Assembly (NCBI RefSeq): GCF_900129505.1
Contig: NZ_LT670818.1
Span: forward strand, 6,047,001 to 6,111,000
Reading direction: 5' to 3'
From: Bradyrhizobium erythrophlei
GTDB lineage: Bacteria; Pseudomonadota; Alphaproteobacteria; Rhizobiales; Xanthobacteraceae
DNA: 64,000 nt
Shown here: one piece after another, positions 8,140 through 16,762 of the stretch
How positions within the stretch are numbered: position 1 is the first letter of the stretch
How the letters are laid out: each line of letters starts with the position of its first letter
Notes under the pieces: generated by a model
Told to the model about the DNA's origin: nothing
The model's database searches: none
What the model saw: only the letters and a program-made list of their open reading frames with translations
Program-made: the position numbers and the translations under genes

Positions 8140-9309
8140 ATGACAGCCAGCATCGTCGGATGGGCGCATACACCATTCGGCAAACTCGATATCGAAACCG
8201 TGGAAAGCCTGGTCGTCAAGGTCGCCAACGAGGCGCTCGCCGACGCCGGCATTTCCGCGGGCGATGTCGACGAGATCGTGCTCGGGCATTTCAATGCCGG
8301 CTTCTCGCCGCAGGATTTTACGGCCTCCCTGGTGCTGCAGGCCGATCCGGCGTTGCGGTTCAAGCCGGCCACAAGGGTCGAGAATGCCTGCGCCACCGGC
8401 TCGGCGGCCGTGCATCAGGGCATCCGCGCCATTGCCGCCGGTGCCGCAAAAATCGTCCTGGTGGTTGGCGTCGAGCAGATGACGCGGACTCCTGGCCCCG
8501 AGATTGGCAAGAATTTGTTGAAGGCGTCCTATCTGCCGGAGGACGGCGACACCCCCGGCGGCTTTGCCGGCGTGTTCGGCAAGATCGCGCAGGCCTATTT
8601 CCAGAAATATGGCGACCAGTCCGATGCGCTGGCGATGATCGCCGCCAAGAACCACAAGAACGGCGTCGCCAATCCCTACGCGCAGATGCGCAAGGATTAT
8701 GGTTATGAATTCTGCCGCTCCGAGAGCGAGAAGAACCCATTCGTGGCGGGCCCGCTGAAGCGCACGGACTGCTCACTGGTCTCCGATGGCGCAGCCGCGC
8801 TGGTCCTGACCGATGCCGAAACGGCAAAGACCATGGGCAAGGCGGTTAATATCCGCGCCACCGCCCATGCCCAGGATTTCCTGCCGATGTCCAAGCGCGA
8901 CATCCTGCAGTTCGAAGGCTGCACCGTGGCCTGGCAGCGCGCGCTGCAGTCGGCCGGTGTTACGCTCTCCGACCTGTCCTTTGTCGAAACCCATGACTGC
9001 TTCACCGTCGCCGAACTGATCGAATACGAGGCGATGGGCCTGACGCCGCGCGGGCAGGGCGCGCGCGCGATTCTGGAAGGCTGGACCCAGAAGGACGGCA
9101 GGCTGCCGATCAATCCCTCCGGCGGATTGAAGGCGAAGGGCCACCCGATCGGCGCCACCGGCGTGTCCATGCATGTGATGACCGCGATGCAGCTCTTGAA
9201 CCAGGCCCCCGAGGGCATGCAGATCAAGGACGCGAAACTCGCGGGCATCTTCAACATGGGCGGCGCGGCGGTCGCCAATTACGTCTCGCTGCTGGAGCCG
9301 GCGAAGTAA
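8140..9309 (+). CDS. Thiolase-family protein (SCP-x type acetyl-CoA acetyltransferase)
   Basis: A 389-residue thiolase of the SCP2/lipid-transfer type. The nucleophile Cys84 lies in ENACATGSAA, the second catalytic region is ETHDCF, and the C-terminal glycine-rich motif GGLKAKGHPIGATG carries the catalytic His. All residues for acyl-CoA thiolysis or condensation are present. CAGGGAGAG precedes the ATG. It heads a same-strand run with a CoA-transferase, an acyl-CoA dehydrogenase, a cysteine-less thiolase and a DUF35 protein, so it probably performs the thiolytic step of an unknown acyl-CoA degradation. Substrate chain unknown. Confidence 0.92.
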   Translation: MTASIVGWAHTPFGKLDIETVESLVVKVANEALADAGISAGDVDEIVLGHFNAGFSPQDFTASLVLQADPALRFKPATRVENACATGSAAVHQGIRAIAAGAAKIVLVVGVEQMTRTPGPEIGKNLLKASYLPEDGDTPGGFAGVFGKIAQAYFQKYGDQSDALAMIAAKNHKNGVANPYAQMRKDYGYEFCRSESEKNPFVAGPLKRTDCSLVSDGAAALVLTDAETAKTMGKAVNIRATAHAQDFLPMSKRDILQFEGCTVAWQRALQSAGVTLSDLSFVETHDCFTVAELIEYEAMGLTPRGQGARAILEGWTQKDGRLPINPSGGLKAKGHPIGATGVSMHVMTAMQLLNQAPEGMQIKDAKLAGIFNMGGAAVANYVSLLEPAK

Positions 9310-9329
9310 GCGGCGTTACTGTTAGGAAC

Positions 9330-9504
9330 CGTCATGCCCTGCCACCGGGTCTCGCCTTCGGCGAGCGCGATGACAGGCTCCAGCGGGGCATCCAGTATGC
9401 CGCGCTCTTTGAGATTACGCTGCGACGCCCCGGAATACTGGATCGTCCGCCGGAGCCTGTCGTCCGGCCGGCCAAAGGCCGGACCGGATGGCGGACGATG
9501 ACGG
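9330..9504. repeat. Dispersed intergenic repeat (CACCGGGTCTCGCC family); fills the 353-bp gap
   Basis: The stretch CACCGGGTCTCGCCTTCGGC to GCGGGGCATCCAGTA recurs, reverse-complemented, at 22673-22810, and the CCAGTA/ATACTGGATC flanks recur at 40695-40800. Internal inverted repeats (GCCTTCGGC; GGCCAAAGGCC) would form a multi-branched hairpin. It occupies most of the gap before the CoA-transferase gene; no coding potential is seen here. Confidence 0.7.
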
Positions 9505-9662
9505 CTGATGTTGGGGCGATATCCCGGACGATGCCAAGCGGCCCTCCCGCGCATACGCCCATACGCCTGGCGCCCTTGATCTTGGCTCTGGCCTGCCGTT
9601 ACTAGTTCCGAGAACAGGTTGCGAACCAGCGCGCCATCGATCGCCGGGAGCGAAACTTAGCC

Positions 9663-10874
9663 ATGGGACCACTAGAGGGCATCAAGGTCGTCGACATGAC
9701 GACCGTGCTGATGGGGCCCTATGCCACCCAGATGCTCGGCGACTACGGCGCCGACATCATCAAGATCGAGTCGCTCGAGGGCGACGTCACCCGCCTGATC
9801 GGCCCCACGCGCCATCCCGGCATGGGCCCGGTATTCCTCAACACCAACCGCAGCAAACGCTCGATCTGCCTCGATTTGAAAAAGCCGGCCGGGCGCGAGG
9901 CGGTATTGCGGCTGATCGCCTCGGCTGACGTGCTGGTCTACAACGTGCGGCCGCAGGCGATGGCGCGGCTGCAGCTCGGTTACGACGTGGTCGCAAAAAT
10001 CAATCCGCGGCTGATCTATGCCGGCGTGTTCGGTTTCGGCCGGGACGGCCCTTACGCCGCAAAACCCGCCTATGACGATCTGATCCAGGGCGCGACCGCG
10101 TTGCCGGCGCTGATGGCGCAGACCAGCGACGGCATTCCGCGCTATGTCCCGAACGCGCTGGTCGATCGCATCGTCGGCCTCACGGCGGTCGGCGCGATCT
10201 GCGCCAGCCTGGTGCATCGCGACCGCACCGGGCGCGGCCAGCGCCTGGATATTCCGATGTTCGAGACCATGGCCGGCTTTGTCATGGGCGACCACATGGG
10301 CGGACTGACCTACGAGCCGCCGCTCGACAAGGGCGGCTATGCGCGGCATTTGTCACGCGACCGGCGGCCCTACAAGACATCCGACGGCTATATTTGCGTG
10401 ATCGTCTACAACGACAAGCAGTGGGAAAATTTCTTCGAGGCCACCGGCCGTGACGACCTGCGCCGCGATCCCCGGTTTGCGACCTTTGCCGGGCGCGCCG
10501 TCAATATCGACATGGTCTACGCGGAACTGGCTCGCAACTTCGAGACGCGTACCACCGCCGAGTGGACCGAACTGCTCGACAACGCCGACGTGCCCGTAAT
10601 GCCGATGCACGATCTCGAAAGCATGCTGCAGGACCCGCATCTGGTCGCGACCGATTACTTTCCGGTGGTCGATCATCCGACCGAAGGCAGGATCCGCAAT
10701 ATGAAGGTGTCCGCGACCTGGTCGGAGACCACGGCGGGGCCGTCGCGGCTGGCGCCGCGCCTCAACGAGCACGGCGCGGAAATTCTGCGCGAGGCGGGAT
10801 TTTCCGCTGACGAGATCGCGACACTGGTGCGCGACGGCGTCACCCGGGCGGCGCCTGACAGCAAGAGGGATTGA
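9663..10874 (+). CDS. CoA-transferase family III (CaiB/BaiF)
   Basis: A 403-residue family III CoA-transferase, which moves CoA between carboxylic acids through an aspartyl-CoA intermediate. The catalytic Asp is probably D168 in PNALVDRIVG; the N-terminal VVDMTTVLMGPYATQMLGDYGADIIKI-type segment is characteristic (its DYGADIIKIE part is at about residues 27-36). Length is standard. The stop overlaps the region just before the acyl-CoA dehydrogenase start (5 bp gap), so the two are probably co-transcribed and act sequentially: activation, then desaturation. Confidence 0.93.
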   Translation: MGPLEGIKVVDMTTVLMGPYATQMLGDYGADIIKIESLEGDVTRLIGPTRHPGMGPVFLNTNRSKRSICLDLKKPAGREAVLRLIASADVLVYNVRPQAMARLQLGYDVVAKINPRLIYAGVFGFGRDGPYAAKPAYDDLIQGATALPALMAQTSDGIPRYVPNALVDRIVGLTAVGAICASLVHRDRTGRGQRLDIPMFETMAGFVMGDHMGGLTYEPPLDKGGYARHLSRDRRPYKTSDGYICVIVYNDKQWENFFEATGRDDLRRDPRFATFAGRAVNIDMVYAELARNFETRTTAEWTELLDNADVPVMPMHDLESMLQDPHLVATDYFPVVDHPTEGRIRNMKVSATWSETTAGPSRLAPRLNEHGAEILREAGFSADEIATLVRDGVTRAAPDSKRD

Positions 10875-10879
10875 GCCCC

Positions 10880-12046
10880 ATGGATTTTGCGCTTTCAGCC
10901 AATCAGGAGTCGATCCGCGACGCGATCGGGAAAATCTGTTCGCGCTTTGACGATGCCTACTGGTTGAAGAAGGACAAGGAGGGCGGCTACCCCGCCGACT
11001 TCCACCGCGCGCTGGCCGATGCCGGCTGGCTCGGCATCTGCATCCCCGAGGAATTCGGCGGTTCTGGTTTGGGCATCACGGACGCCGCGATCATGATGCG
11101 GACCATCGCGGAATCCGGCGCCGGCATGTCCGGCGCCTCCGCCGTGCATATGAATGTGTTCGGACTCAATCCCGTGGTCGTGTTCGGCACCAAGGAACAG
11201 TGCCGGCGCATGCTGCCGCCGATCATTTCCGGCGCGGACAAATCCTGCTTCGCCGTCACCGAGCCGAATACCGGGCTCAACACCACCCAGTTGAAAACCC
11301 GCGCGGTGCGCAACGGCGACAAATATATCGTCAACGGCCAGAAGGTCTGGATTTCCACCGCCCAGGTCGCCAACAAGATCCTGCTGCTGGCACGCACCAC
11401 GCCGCTGGAAGAGGTGAAGACCGCGACCCAGGGCCTGAGCCTGTTCTATACCGACTTCGACAAGAAGCGCGTCGCGGTGCATGAGATCGAGAAGATGGGC
11501 CGCAAGCCCGTCGACTCCAACGAATTGTTCTTCGAGAATTTTGAAATCCCCGTCGAGGATCGCCTCGGGGAAGAGGGGCGCGGTTTCGAATACATCCTGC
11601 ACGGCATGAATCCGGAGCGGATTCTGATCGCGGCGGAAGCGATCGGGCTCGGCAAGATCGCGCTGTCGCGCGCTTCGGCTTACGCGAAGGGCCGCATCGT
11701 CTTCAACCGCCCGATCGGCATGAACCAGGGCATTCAGCATCCGCTGGCGAAGAACTGGATGGAACTGGAAGCGGCCTGGCTGATGGTGCTGTCGGCGGGG
11801 TGGCAATACGATCAGGGCCTGCCCTGCGGGCCCGCCGCCAACGCGGCGAAATATCTGGCCGCGGAAGCGGGTTTTCACGCCTGCGAGCAGGCGGTGATGA
11901 CCCATGGCGGGTTCGGCTACGCCAAGGAATATCATGTCGAGCGATATTTGCGGGAATCCCTGATCCCCCGCATCGCCCCGATCAGCCCGCAGCTTATTCT
12001 CAGTTTCATTGCCGAGAAGGTGCTGGGCCTGCCGAAGTCGTATTGA
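10880..12046 (+). CDS. Acyl-CoA dehydrogenase, variant without the usual C-terminal catalytic Glu
   Basis: A 388-residue FAD-dependent acyl-CoA dehydrogenase. Features include the N-terminal helical domain, FAVTEPNTG (flavin and substrate loop) near residue 130 and the C-terminal RAS-AKGR region. The usual EGTxEI motif is replaced by RIAPISPQLI, so the common catalytic Glu is absent. A Glu is present in MNPERILIA, the position used by isovaleryl-CoA and long-chain acyl-CoA dehydrogenases. The ATG at 10880 is preferred over a TTG at 10871 that overlaps the previous stop. It lies directly behind the CoA-transferase gene. Substrate is unknown, possibly branched. Confidence 0.92.
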   Translation: MDFALSANQESIRDAIGKICSRFDDAYWLKKDKEGGYPADFHRALADAGWLGICIPEEFGGSGLGITDAAIMMRTIAESGAGMSGASAVHMNVFGLNPVVVFGTKEQCRRMLPPIISGADKSCFAVTEPNTGLNTTQLKTRAVRNGDKYIVNGQKVWISTAQVANKILLLARTTPLEEVKTATQGLSLFYTDFDKKRVAVHEIEKMGRKPVDSNELFFENFEIPVEDRLGEEGRGFEYILHGMNPERILIAAEAIGLGKIALSRASAYAKGRIVFNRPIGMNQGIQHPLAKNWMELEAAWLMVLSAGWQYDQGLPCGPAANAAKYLAAEAGFHACEQAVMTHGGFGYAKEYHVERYLRESLIPRIAPISPQLILSFIAEKVLGLPKSY

Positions 12047-12081
12047 GGGTTTGGCGATGACGGAGGTCGTCACTTTCAATG

Positions 12082-12186
12082 CCGTCATTCCGGGGCGCTG
12101 CGTAGCAGCGAGCCACGATGTGCAATTGCACATCGGGGAATCTCGAGATTCCGGGTCTGGTCCTTCGGACCATCCCGGAATGACGG
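12082..12186. repeat. Dispersed intergenic repeat (CCGTCATTCCGGG family), copy 1
   Basis: Terminal inverted repeats CCGTCATTCCGGG / CCCGGAATGACGG enclose smaller hairpins (GCTGCGTAGCAGC, TGTGCAATTGCACA, TCTCGAGA, GGTCCTTCGGACC). Related copies are at 32480-32595 and, in opposite orientation, at 60010-60093. It lies between two same-strand genes (acyl-CoA dehydrogenase and thiolase-like), so it is carried on the message if the run is one operon. Confidence 0.8.
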
Positions 12187-12208
12187 AATCCAACGAAGTC
12201 GTATTGCC

Positions 12209-13345
12209 ATGAGCTTCATCACCGGCGTCGGCCTCACGTCCTACGGCAAGCATGAGGGCTCATCCTCGCTCGATCTCATGAGCAAGGCCGCCGAGTTCGC
12301 GATAGCGGATGCCGGACTCAAGCGCGCCGATATTGATGGCGTGCTCTGCGGCTATTCGACGGTTTCGCCGCACATCATGCTGGCCACCGTGTTCGCCGAG
12401 CATTTTGGCATTCGCCCTTCCTACGCCCATGCCGTGCAGGTCGGCGGCGCCACGGGTCTCGCCATGACCATGCTGGCGCATCATCTGGTCGAGGCAGGCG
12501 TGGCCCGGCACGTGCTTGTCGTGGCGGGCGAGAACCGGCTGACCGGACAAAGCCGCGATGCCTCGATCCTGGCGCTGGCGCAGGTCGGCCATCCCGACTA
12601 CGAGGTGCCGCTGGGGCCGACGATCCCGGCCTATTACGGTCTGGTCGCCTCGCGCTACATGCATGAATACGGCGTCACGCAGGAAGATCTCGCTGAATTC
12701 GCGGTGCTGATGCGAAGCCATGCGTTTAGTCATCCCGGCGCGCAGTTTCGCGACCCGATCACGGTCGCCGACGTCATGGCGTCGAAGCCGGTGGCGCTGC
12801 CGTTAAAACTTCTGGACTGCTGTCCGGTGTCGGACGGCGGTGCCGCGTTTGTCATCAGCCGCGAACGGACCGGCGCGACCGGCGTGCGCGTCCGCGGTTG
12901 CGCGCAGGCGCACACCCACCAGCATGTCACGGCGGCACCTGCCTTGAGTGAGCTCGGCGCCGAGATCGCCATTGCGCGGGCGAAGCAGGCGGCCGGCGTT
13001 GCGATCTCGGACGTACGCTACGCCGCGGTCTATGACAGCTTTACCATCACGCTGGCGATGTTGCTGGAAGACCTCGGCCTGGCCGGGCGCGGCGAGGCGG
13101 CCGCGCGGGTGCGCGCTGGATATTTCGGCCGCGATGGCGAGATGCCGCTCAATACCCATGGCGGCCTGTTGAGCTACGGCCATTGCGGCGTCGGCGGCGC
13201 CATGGCGCATCTGGTCGAAACCCATCTGCAGATGACCGGACGGGCTGGAAGTCGCCAGGTGCGCGACGCCTCGATCGCGCTGCTGCATGGCGACGGCGGC
13301 GTGTTGTCGTCGCATGTCAGCATGTTTTGGGAGCGGGTGCGATGA
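12209..13345 (+). CDS. Thiolase-like protein lacking the catalytic Cys (possible DUF35-dependent aldolase)
   Basis: A 378-residue thiolase-fold protein. At the nucleophile site the sequence is HAVQVGGATG, so Gly replaces the Cys of the paralogue at 8140. The HDCF motif has become YDSF. The C-terminal glycine loop keeps a His (GGLLSYGHCGVGG). True thiolase chemistry is therefore unlikely. The gene overlaps the following DUF35 gene by 4 nt. Cys-less thiolase-like proteins that bind a DUF35 partner include the steroid side-chain retro-aldolases (Ltp2 with ChsH2), where a Tyr replaces the His; the same change is seen here. Function as an acyl-CoA aldolase is inferred; a structural or binding role is the alternative. 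Confidence 0.85.
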   Translation: MSFITGVGLTSYGKHEGSSSLDLMSKAAEFAIADAGLKRADIDGVLCGYSTVSPHIMLATVFAEHFGIRPSYAHAVQVGGATGLAMTMLAHHLVEAGVARHVLVVAGENRLTGQSRDASILALAQVGHPDYEVPLGPTIPAYYGLVASRYMHEYGVTQEDLAEFAVLMRSHAFSHPGAQFRDPITVADVMASKPVALPLKLLDCCPVSDGGAAFVISRERTGATGVRVRGCAQAHTHQHVTAAPALSELGAEIAIARAKQAAGVAISDVRYAAVYDSFTITLAMLLEDLGLAGRGEAAARVRAGYFGRDGEMPLNTHGGLLSYGHCGVGGAMAHLVETHLQMTGRAGSRQVRDASIALLHGDGGVLSSHVSMFWERVR

Positions 13346-13704
13346 GCGAAAGCAAGCAGACGCCAGCGGACTGGACCACGGGCGCGGAAGCGATCGTCTA
13401 TCAAGCCTGCGAGCCTTGCGGAAATATGCAATATTTCCGCCGCAGCTTCTGCTCTGCCTGCGGCGCGCCGGACCCGGTCGAGAAGCGCGCTAGCGGGGAG
13501 GGCACGGTCTACGCGACCTCGCTGGTCTGCCGCGCCGCCACGCCGGAAACCCGCGCGCATATTCCCTACAATATCGTTCTGGTCGACACGTCGGAAGGCT
13601 TTCGCATGATGGCCCATGGCGACCACGATCTTGCGATCGGCGACAAGGTGACCGCGCGGTTCGTGCCGTTCGCCGGACGCCTCGTTCCCTATTTCGCGAG
13701 ATGA
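13342..13704 (+). CDS. DUF35 (zinc ribbon plus OB-fold) acyl-CoA-associated protein
   Basis: A 120-residue protein with the DUF35 layout. A rubredoxin-like zinc ribbon has four cysteines in two CxxC pairs (CEPC at about residues 30-33 and CSAC at about 43-46). An OB-fold follows, from GTVYATSLV to the C-terminus (VTARFVPF). The start at 13342 overlaps the thiolase-like stop (ATGA), though the frame is open upstream. Such proteins form complexes with thiolase-like or HMG-CoA-synthase-like partners and shuttle or hold acyl-CoA. The tight coupling implies an obligate complex with the upstream product. Confidence 0.9.
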   Translation: MSESKQTPADWTTGAEAIVYQACEPCGNMQYFRRSFCSACGAPDPVEKRASGEGTVYATSLVCRAATPETRAHIPYNIVLVDTSEGFRMMAHGDHDLAIGDKVTARFVPFAGRLVPYFAR

Positions 13705-13863
13705 TGGCGCAAGGCGCCGTCCGCCAGAAAGCGCCGGGGTGGGGTGATACACAAACCTGCCCTTCACCCCACCCCGTCTCGGGTCACGCTATGCGTGATG
13801 CGCCGCGACCCGAGAACGTCAGCCGCTCGTCTTGCCGCGCCGGGGCAGGGTGACGAGCGGGCT

Positions 13864-13965
13864 TTATCGTGCGTAGAATACGAAGCTGGCGATGACCAGC
13901 ATGGCCGTCACCGCCAGCAACTGCGCAAGTGCTTCCGAGGCCGCCCTCTTGCTGGCCACCTTCAT
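13864..13965 (-). CDS. Small single-span membrane protein (33 residues)
   Basis: The open frame from ATG 13965 to TAA 13864 encodes 33 residues. A basic N-terminus (MKVASKRAAS) is followed by one hydrophobic helix (about residues 13-31, with LLAVTAMLVIASFVFY) and a terminal AR. A good Shine-Dalgarno, GGGAGG, lies 5-6 nt upstream of the ATG. It stands alone in a 600-bp gap. The topology rule predicts N-in/C-out. I do not recognise a characterised family; the RBS and hydrophobic pattern are the evidence that it is translated. Confidence 0.6.
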   Translation of the reverse strand: MKVASKRAASEALAQLLAVTAMLVIASFVFYAR

Positions 13966-14303
13966 GCCGACCTCCCTAGACTTGGGCATGACTCATCGCT
14001 GCGCGAAGGCGCGCATCGACGGTCAGAATTTTTACTCGGAACACCCCACGACGATATTCGCTTTGATGAGTCCCCACTCGGCGAATGTCGATGGTCTCAA
14101 GGTCGGCCAGTAATGCGGCGGCATTTTGGCTCGGTTGCAGCCGGTTTGTGCGCGCCGGGTGGAATTTTAAAGTGCGTCCCGCAAGGCGCGCTCGCAGACC
14201 GGGAATGCCGCGCGGTTGCCCGGGCTCGGGTGGGCGGATACTGTTGCCGACGAAACCTGCCGCTTGTTGAAGCAGCCCGCCATAAAAACCGCTGGGGAGA
14301 ACC
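13966..14303. other. Intergenic, no gene seen
   Basis: This 338-bp stretch lies upstream of both the small membrane protein (minus) and the CMD-family gene (plus), so it should hold two divergent promoters. I see no convincing reading frame, RNA gene or repeat copy in it. Confidence 0.5.
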
Positions 14304-14828
14304 ATGGCCCGTATCGACTATTGCGATACTTCGAAATCCAACGAACGCACCCGTGAAATCCTCGGCAAGAACCGCAACGCCAACATCTTCCGCATGATGG
14401 CGCATTCGCCGAGCTATTTCGAACAATATTGCCGGCTCGGCGGCGCGATCCGCCACAAGGGCGAACTCGATCCGGTGGTGCGTGAACTGGCGATCACGCG
14501 CACGGGGATCCTGTGCGAAGCGCCTTACGAGGTGGTCGCGCACAAGCGCATCGGCAAGAATGTCGGCGTCACCGACGAGCAGAACGACGCGCTGCAGGAC
14601 TGGAAGTCCGCGACCTGCTTCAGCGAAACCCAGCGCGCCGCGCTCGCCTTCGCCGACGAGATCGTCACGCTGCGCCGTCCGACCGACGCGACCTTCGACG
14701 CGATTGCGTCCAGGCTGACGCCGGCCGCGCTGGTCGAGCTGCAGCTCTCGGTCGGCTTCTACATCATGACCTCGAAATTTCTGGAAACCTTTGCGATCGA
14801 CATGCAGCCGGTGTCGGAAGTGGTTTGA
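14304..14828 (+). CDS. Carboxymuconolactone decarboxylase (CMD/AhpD-like) family protein
   Basis: A 174-residue all-helical CMD-domain protein. The conserved ELAITRTGILCEAPYEVVAH segment contains a single Cys and the family His; the AhpD CxxC pair is absent, so disulfide reductase activity is unlikely. The C-terminal half (AALAFADEIVTLRRP) is the second half of the domain. GGGGAGAACC precedes the ATG. Family members range from gamma-carboxymuconolactone decarboxylase to uncharacterised stress proteins. Neighbouring acyl-CoA genes suggest a role in catabolism, but no specific reaction can be assigned. Confidence 0.88.
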   Translation: MARIDYCDTSKSNERTREILGKNRNANIFRMMAHSPSYFEQYCRLGGAIRHKGELDPVVRELAITRTGILCEAPYEVVAHKRIGKNVGVTDEQNDALQDWKSATCFSETQRAALAFADEIVTLRRPTDATFDAIASRLTPAALVELQLSVGFYIMTSKFLETFAIDMQPVSEVV

Positions 14829-14838
14829 ACGGGCGGCG

Positions 14839-16680
14839 TTAAGGCGCCGTCAGCAAATCCACCTTGGTGTTGGCCACGATCAGCCGTTCGGCCAGCAGCT
14901 GCGCCAGGTTGCGCATGATGCGCTCGCCGACGCGCGGGTGTTTTTCGCGGTAGCGCTCGAACGCGTCGAGCGGGATTTCCAGCGCGGTGGCGGACATGTC
15001 GGCGAGCACGTCGGCGGTGCGGTAGGTTTCCAATAGCGCCATTTCGCCGAACGCCGTTCCGGCCGTCAGGGTCGCCAGCCGCACGCCGTCGGGCAGGCTG
15101 ACATGGACCACCCCGCTGACGAGGAAAAACAGCGATGTCGAGGGATCGCCGGCGGCAACGATCCGCTCGCCCGAGCGATAGCTTCGCATCGCGCCGAGAG
15201 CTGCGATCTCTTCGATTTCGCTGGCCGAAAGCCCCGCCAGCAGCGGCTGTTCAGAAAGCCCGGTGGTCTCGTGGAAGTCGATCGCGCCGCCATGGCGGTA
15301 GACCACCTGGTCTTCGGCCCATTCGATCGCGGTGTCGAGCAGATAGAAGTCGCGCAAATTGGTGAGGCCTTTTGCCTGTTCCTTGATCAGTTTCCAATCT
15401 GCGGAAGAACGCCGGACGCCGGACAGAATCACCGTGACGTTGAACGCCGCCAATTCCTGGAATTCCTCGGCGAGGAGCCGGACGCCGGCGCGCGTCATCG
15501 CCGCGACGCGGCGCAGGTCGAAGATGACAAATTGCGGGCGCGGCTTGGCCGCGAGCTGCCGGGAGATGTAATCGACATTGGAGAAGGTCAGCGGGCCCAC
15601 CAGCTCGATGATGCGCACGGCCTGATGGTGGGTGGCGAGAATGTGCCGCTCATGCGGCCGGCGGCTGCGCCGCGACGGGCTCTTTCCGATATTGTAGTCG
15701 GCGATGATGCTGTTGCGCGCATCGTCGCTGCGGTTGAGCATGTGCAGATCGTAATGCGCCGACAGCGCCTCGCAAACCCCGATGCCGCGCACGCTGTTGC
15801 CGTGGCTGTCGAGCTTCGGCGAGTAGCTGCCGAGCCCGAGCCGCGCCGGCAGCGCCGCCAGAATGCCGCCGCCGACGCCGCTCTTAGCGGGAATGCCGAC
15901 GCGATAGATCCATTCGCCGGCGTAGTCGTACATGCCCGACGAGGTCATCACCGACAGCGTCCGCGAGATCGCGTAGGGGGTCATCACCTGCTCGCCGGTG
16001 ACAGGATTTTTTCCGCGATTGGCCAGCGTCGCGGCCATCACGGCGATGTCGCGCGCGGTCACCAGGATGGCGCATTGCCGGAAATACACCTCCAGCACTT
16101 TGCTGACGTCCTCTTTGAGGACGCTGTTGGTGCGCAGGAGATAGCCGATGGCGCGGTTGCGGTCGCCGGTCGTGCTCTCGGAAGTAAAGACCGCCTCATC
16201 GACCCCGAGTTCGCGCCCGGCGAAGCGGCCGAGTGCTGAGCGGATATATTCGAAGGCGCCGTCGCCCTTGGCTTCGCGGATCAGCCCGGAGCAGGTGATC
16301 GCGCCGGCGTTGACCATCGGATTGAACGGATGATTGTCGGCATTGAGCCGGATCGAGTTGAAGGGATCGCCCGACGGTTCGACGCCGATCGCGTTTTCCA
16401 CCCGTGCCGCCCCCAGCGTGTCCAGCGCCAGCGCGAACACGAACGGCTTCGACATCGACTGAATCGTGAAGGGGATCCGGCTGTCGCCGACCTCGTAGAC
16501 ATGCCCGTCGAGGGTGGCGAGGCTGATGCCGAAATGATCGGGGTCGGCCTTGCCGAGTTCGGGGATATAGTCGGCGACGTTGCCGCCGGTCTCCGCCGCA
16601 AAATCCGCGTGACAGGCGTCGAGGAACCGCAGCAAGGGCGGTTTCAGGGCGGCCCAGTCCTTTGCGCGCAAATGATTCAT
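14839..16680 (-). CDS. glsA: Glutaminase fused to STAS and cyclic-nucleotide-binding domains
   Basis: A 613-residue fusion. Residues 1-310 are a serine-dependent glutaminase (L-glutamine to glutamate plus ammonia) with the beta-lactamase-like SMSK motif (S75, K78), NPMVNAGAI and the C-terminal KSGVGGGI loop. Residues about 350-460 resemble a STAS domain (IIELVGPLTFSNVDYISR, FVIFDLRRV). Residues about 480-600 are a cNMP-binding domain with the phosphate-binding cassette FGEMALL followed by YRTAD. The longer open frame starts at 16920, but the family N-terminus and spacing favour the ATG at 16680. No DNA-binding helix-turn-helix is evident after the cNMP domain. Control of activity by a nucleotide and by protein partners is inferred. 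Confidence 0.93.
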   Translation of the reverse strand: MNHLRAKDWAALKPPLLRFLDACHADFAAETGGNVADYIPELGKADPDHFGISLATLDGHVYEVGDSRIPFTIQSMSKPFVFALALDTLGAARVENAIGVEPSGDPFNSIRLNADNHPFNPMVNAGAITCSGLIREAKGDGAFEYIRSALGRFAGRELGVDEAVFTSESTTGDRNRAIGYLLRTNSVLKEDVSKVLEVYFRQCAILVTARDIAVMAATLANRGKNPVTGEQVMTPYAISRTLSVMTSSGMYDYAGEWIYRVGIPAKSGVGGGILAALPARLGLGSYSPKLDSHGNSVRGIGVCEALSAHYDLHMLNRSDDARNSIIADYNIGKSPSRRSRRPHERHILATHHQAVRIIELVGPLTFSNVDYISRQLAAKPRPQFVIFDLRRVAAMTRAGVRLLAEEFQELAAFNVTVILSGVRRSSADWKLIKEQAKGLTNLRDFYLLDTAIEWAEDQVVYRHGGAIDFHETTGLSEQPLLAGLSASEIEEIAALGAMRSYRSGERIVAAGDPSTSLFFLVSGVVHVSLPDGVRLATLTAGTAFGEMALLETYRTADVLADMSATALEIPLDAFERYREKHPRVGERIMRNLAQLLAERLIVANTKVDLLTAP

Positions 16681-16762
16681 GTGAGTCCTGCCGTGCGAAA
16701 ATTGTTCGCGCGATCCGACATTACGTTGCATCGGCGCAAGCTGAAACCGGCCTGGTGGCCTT

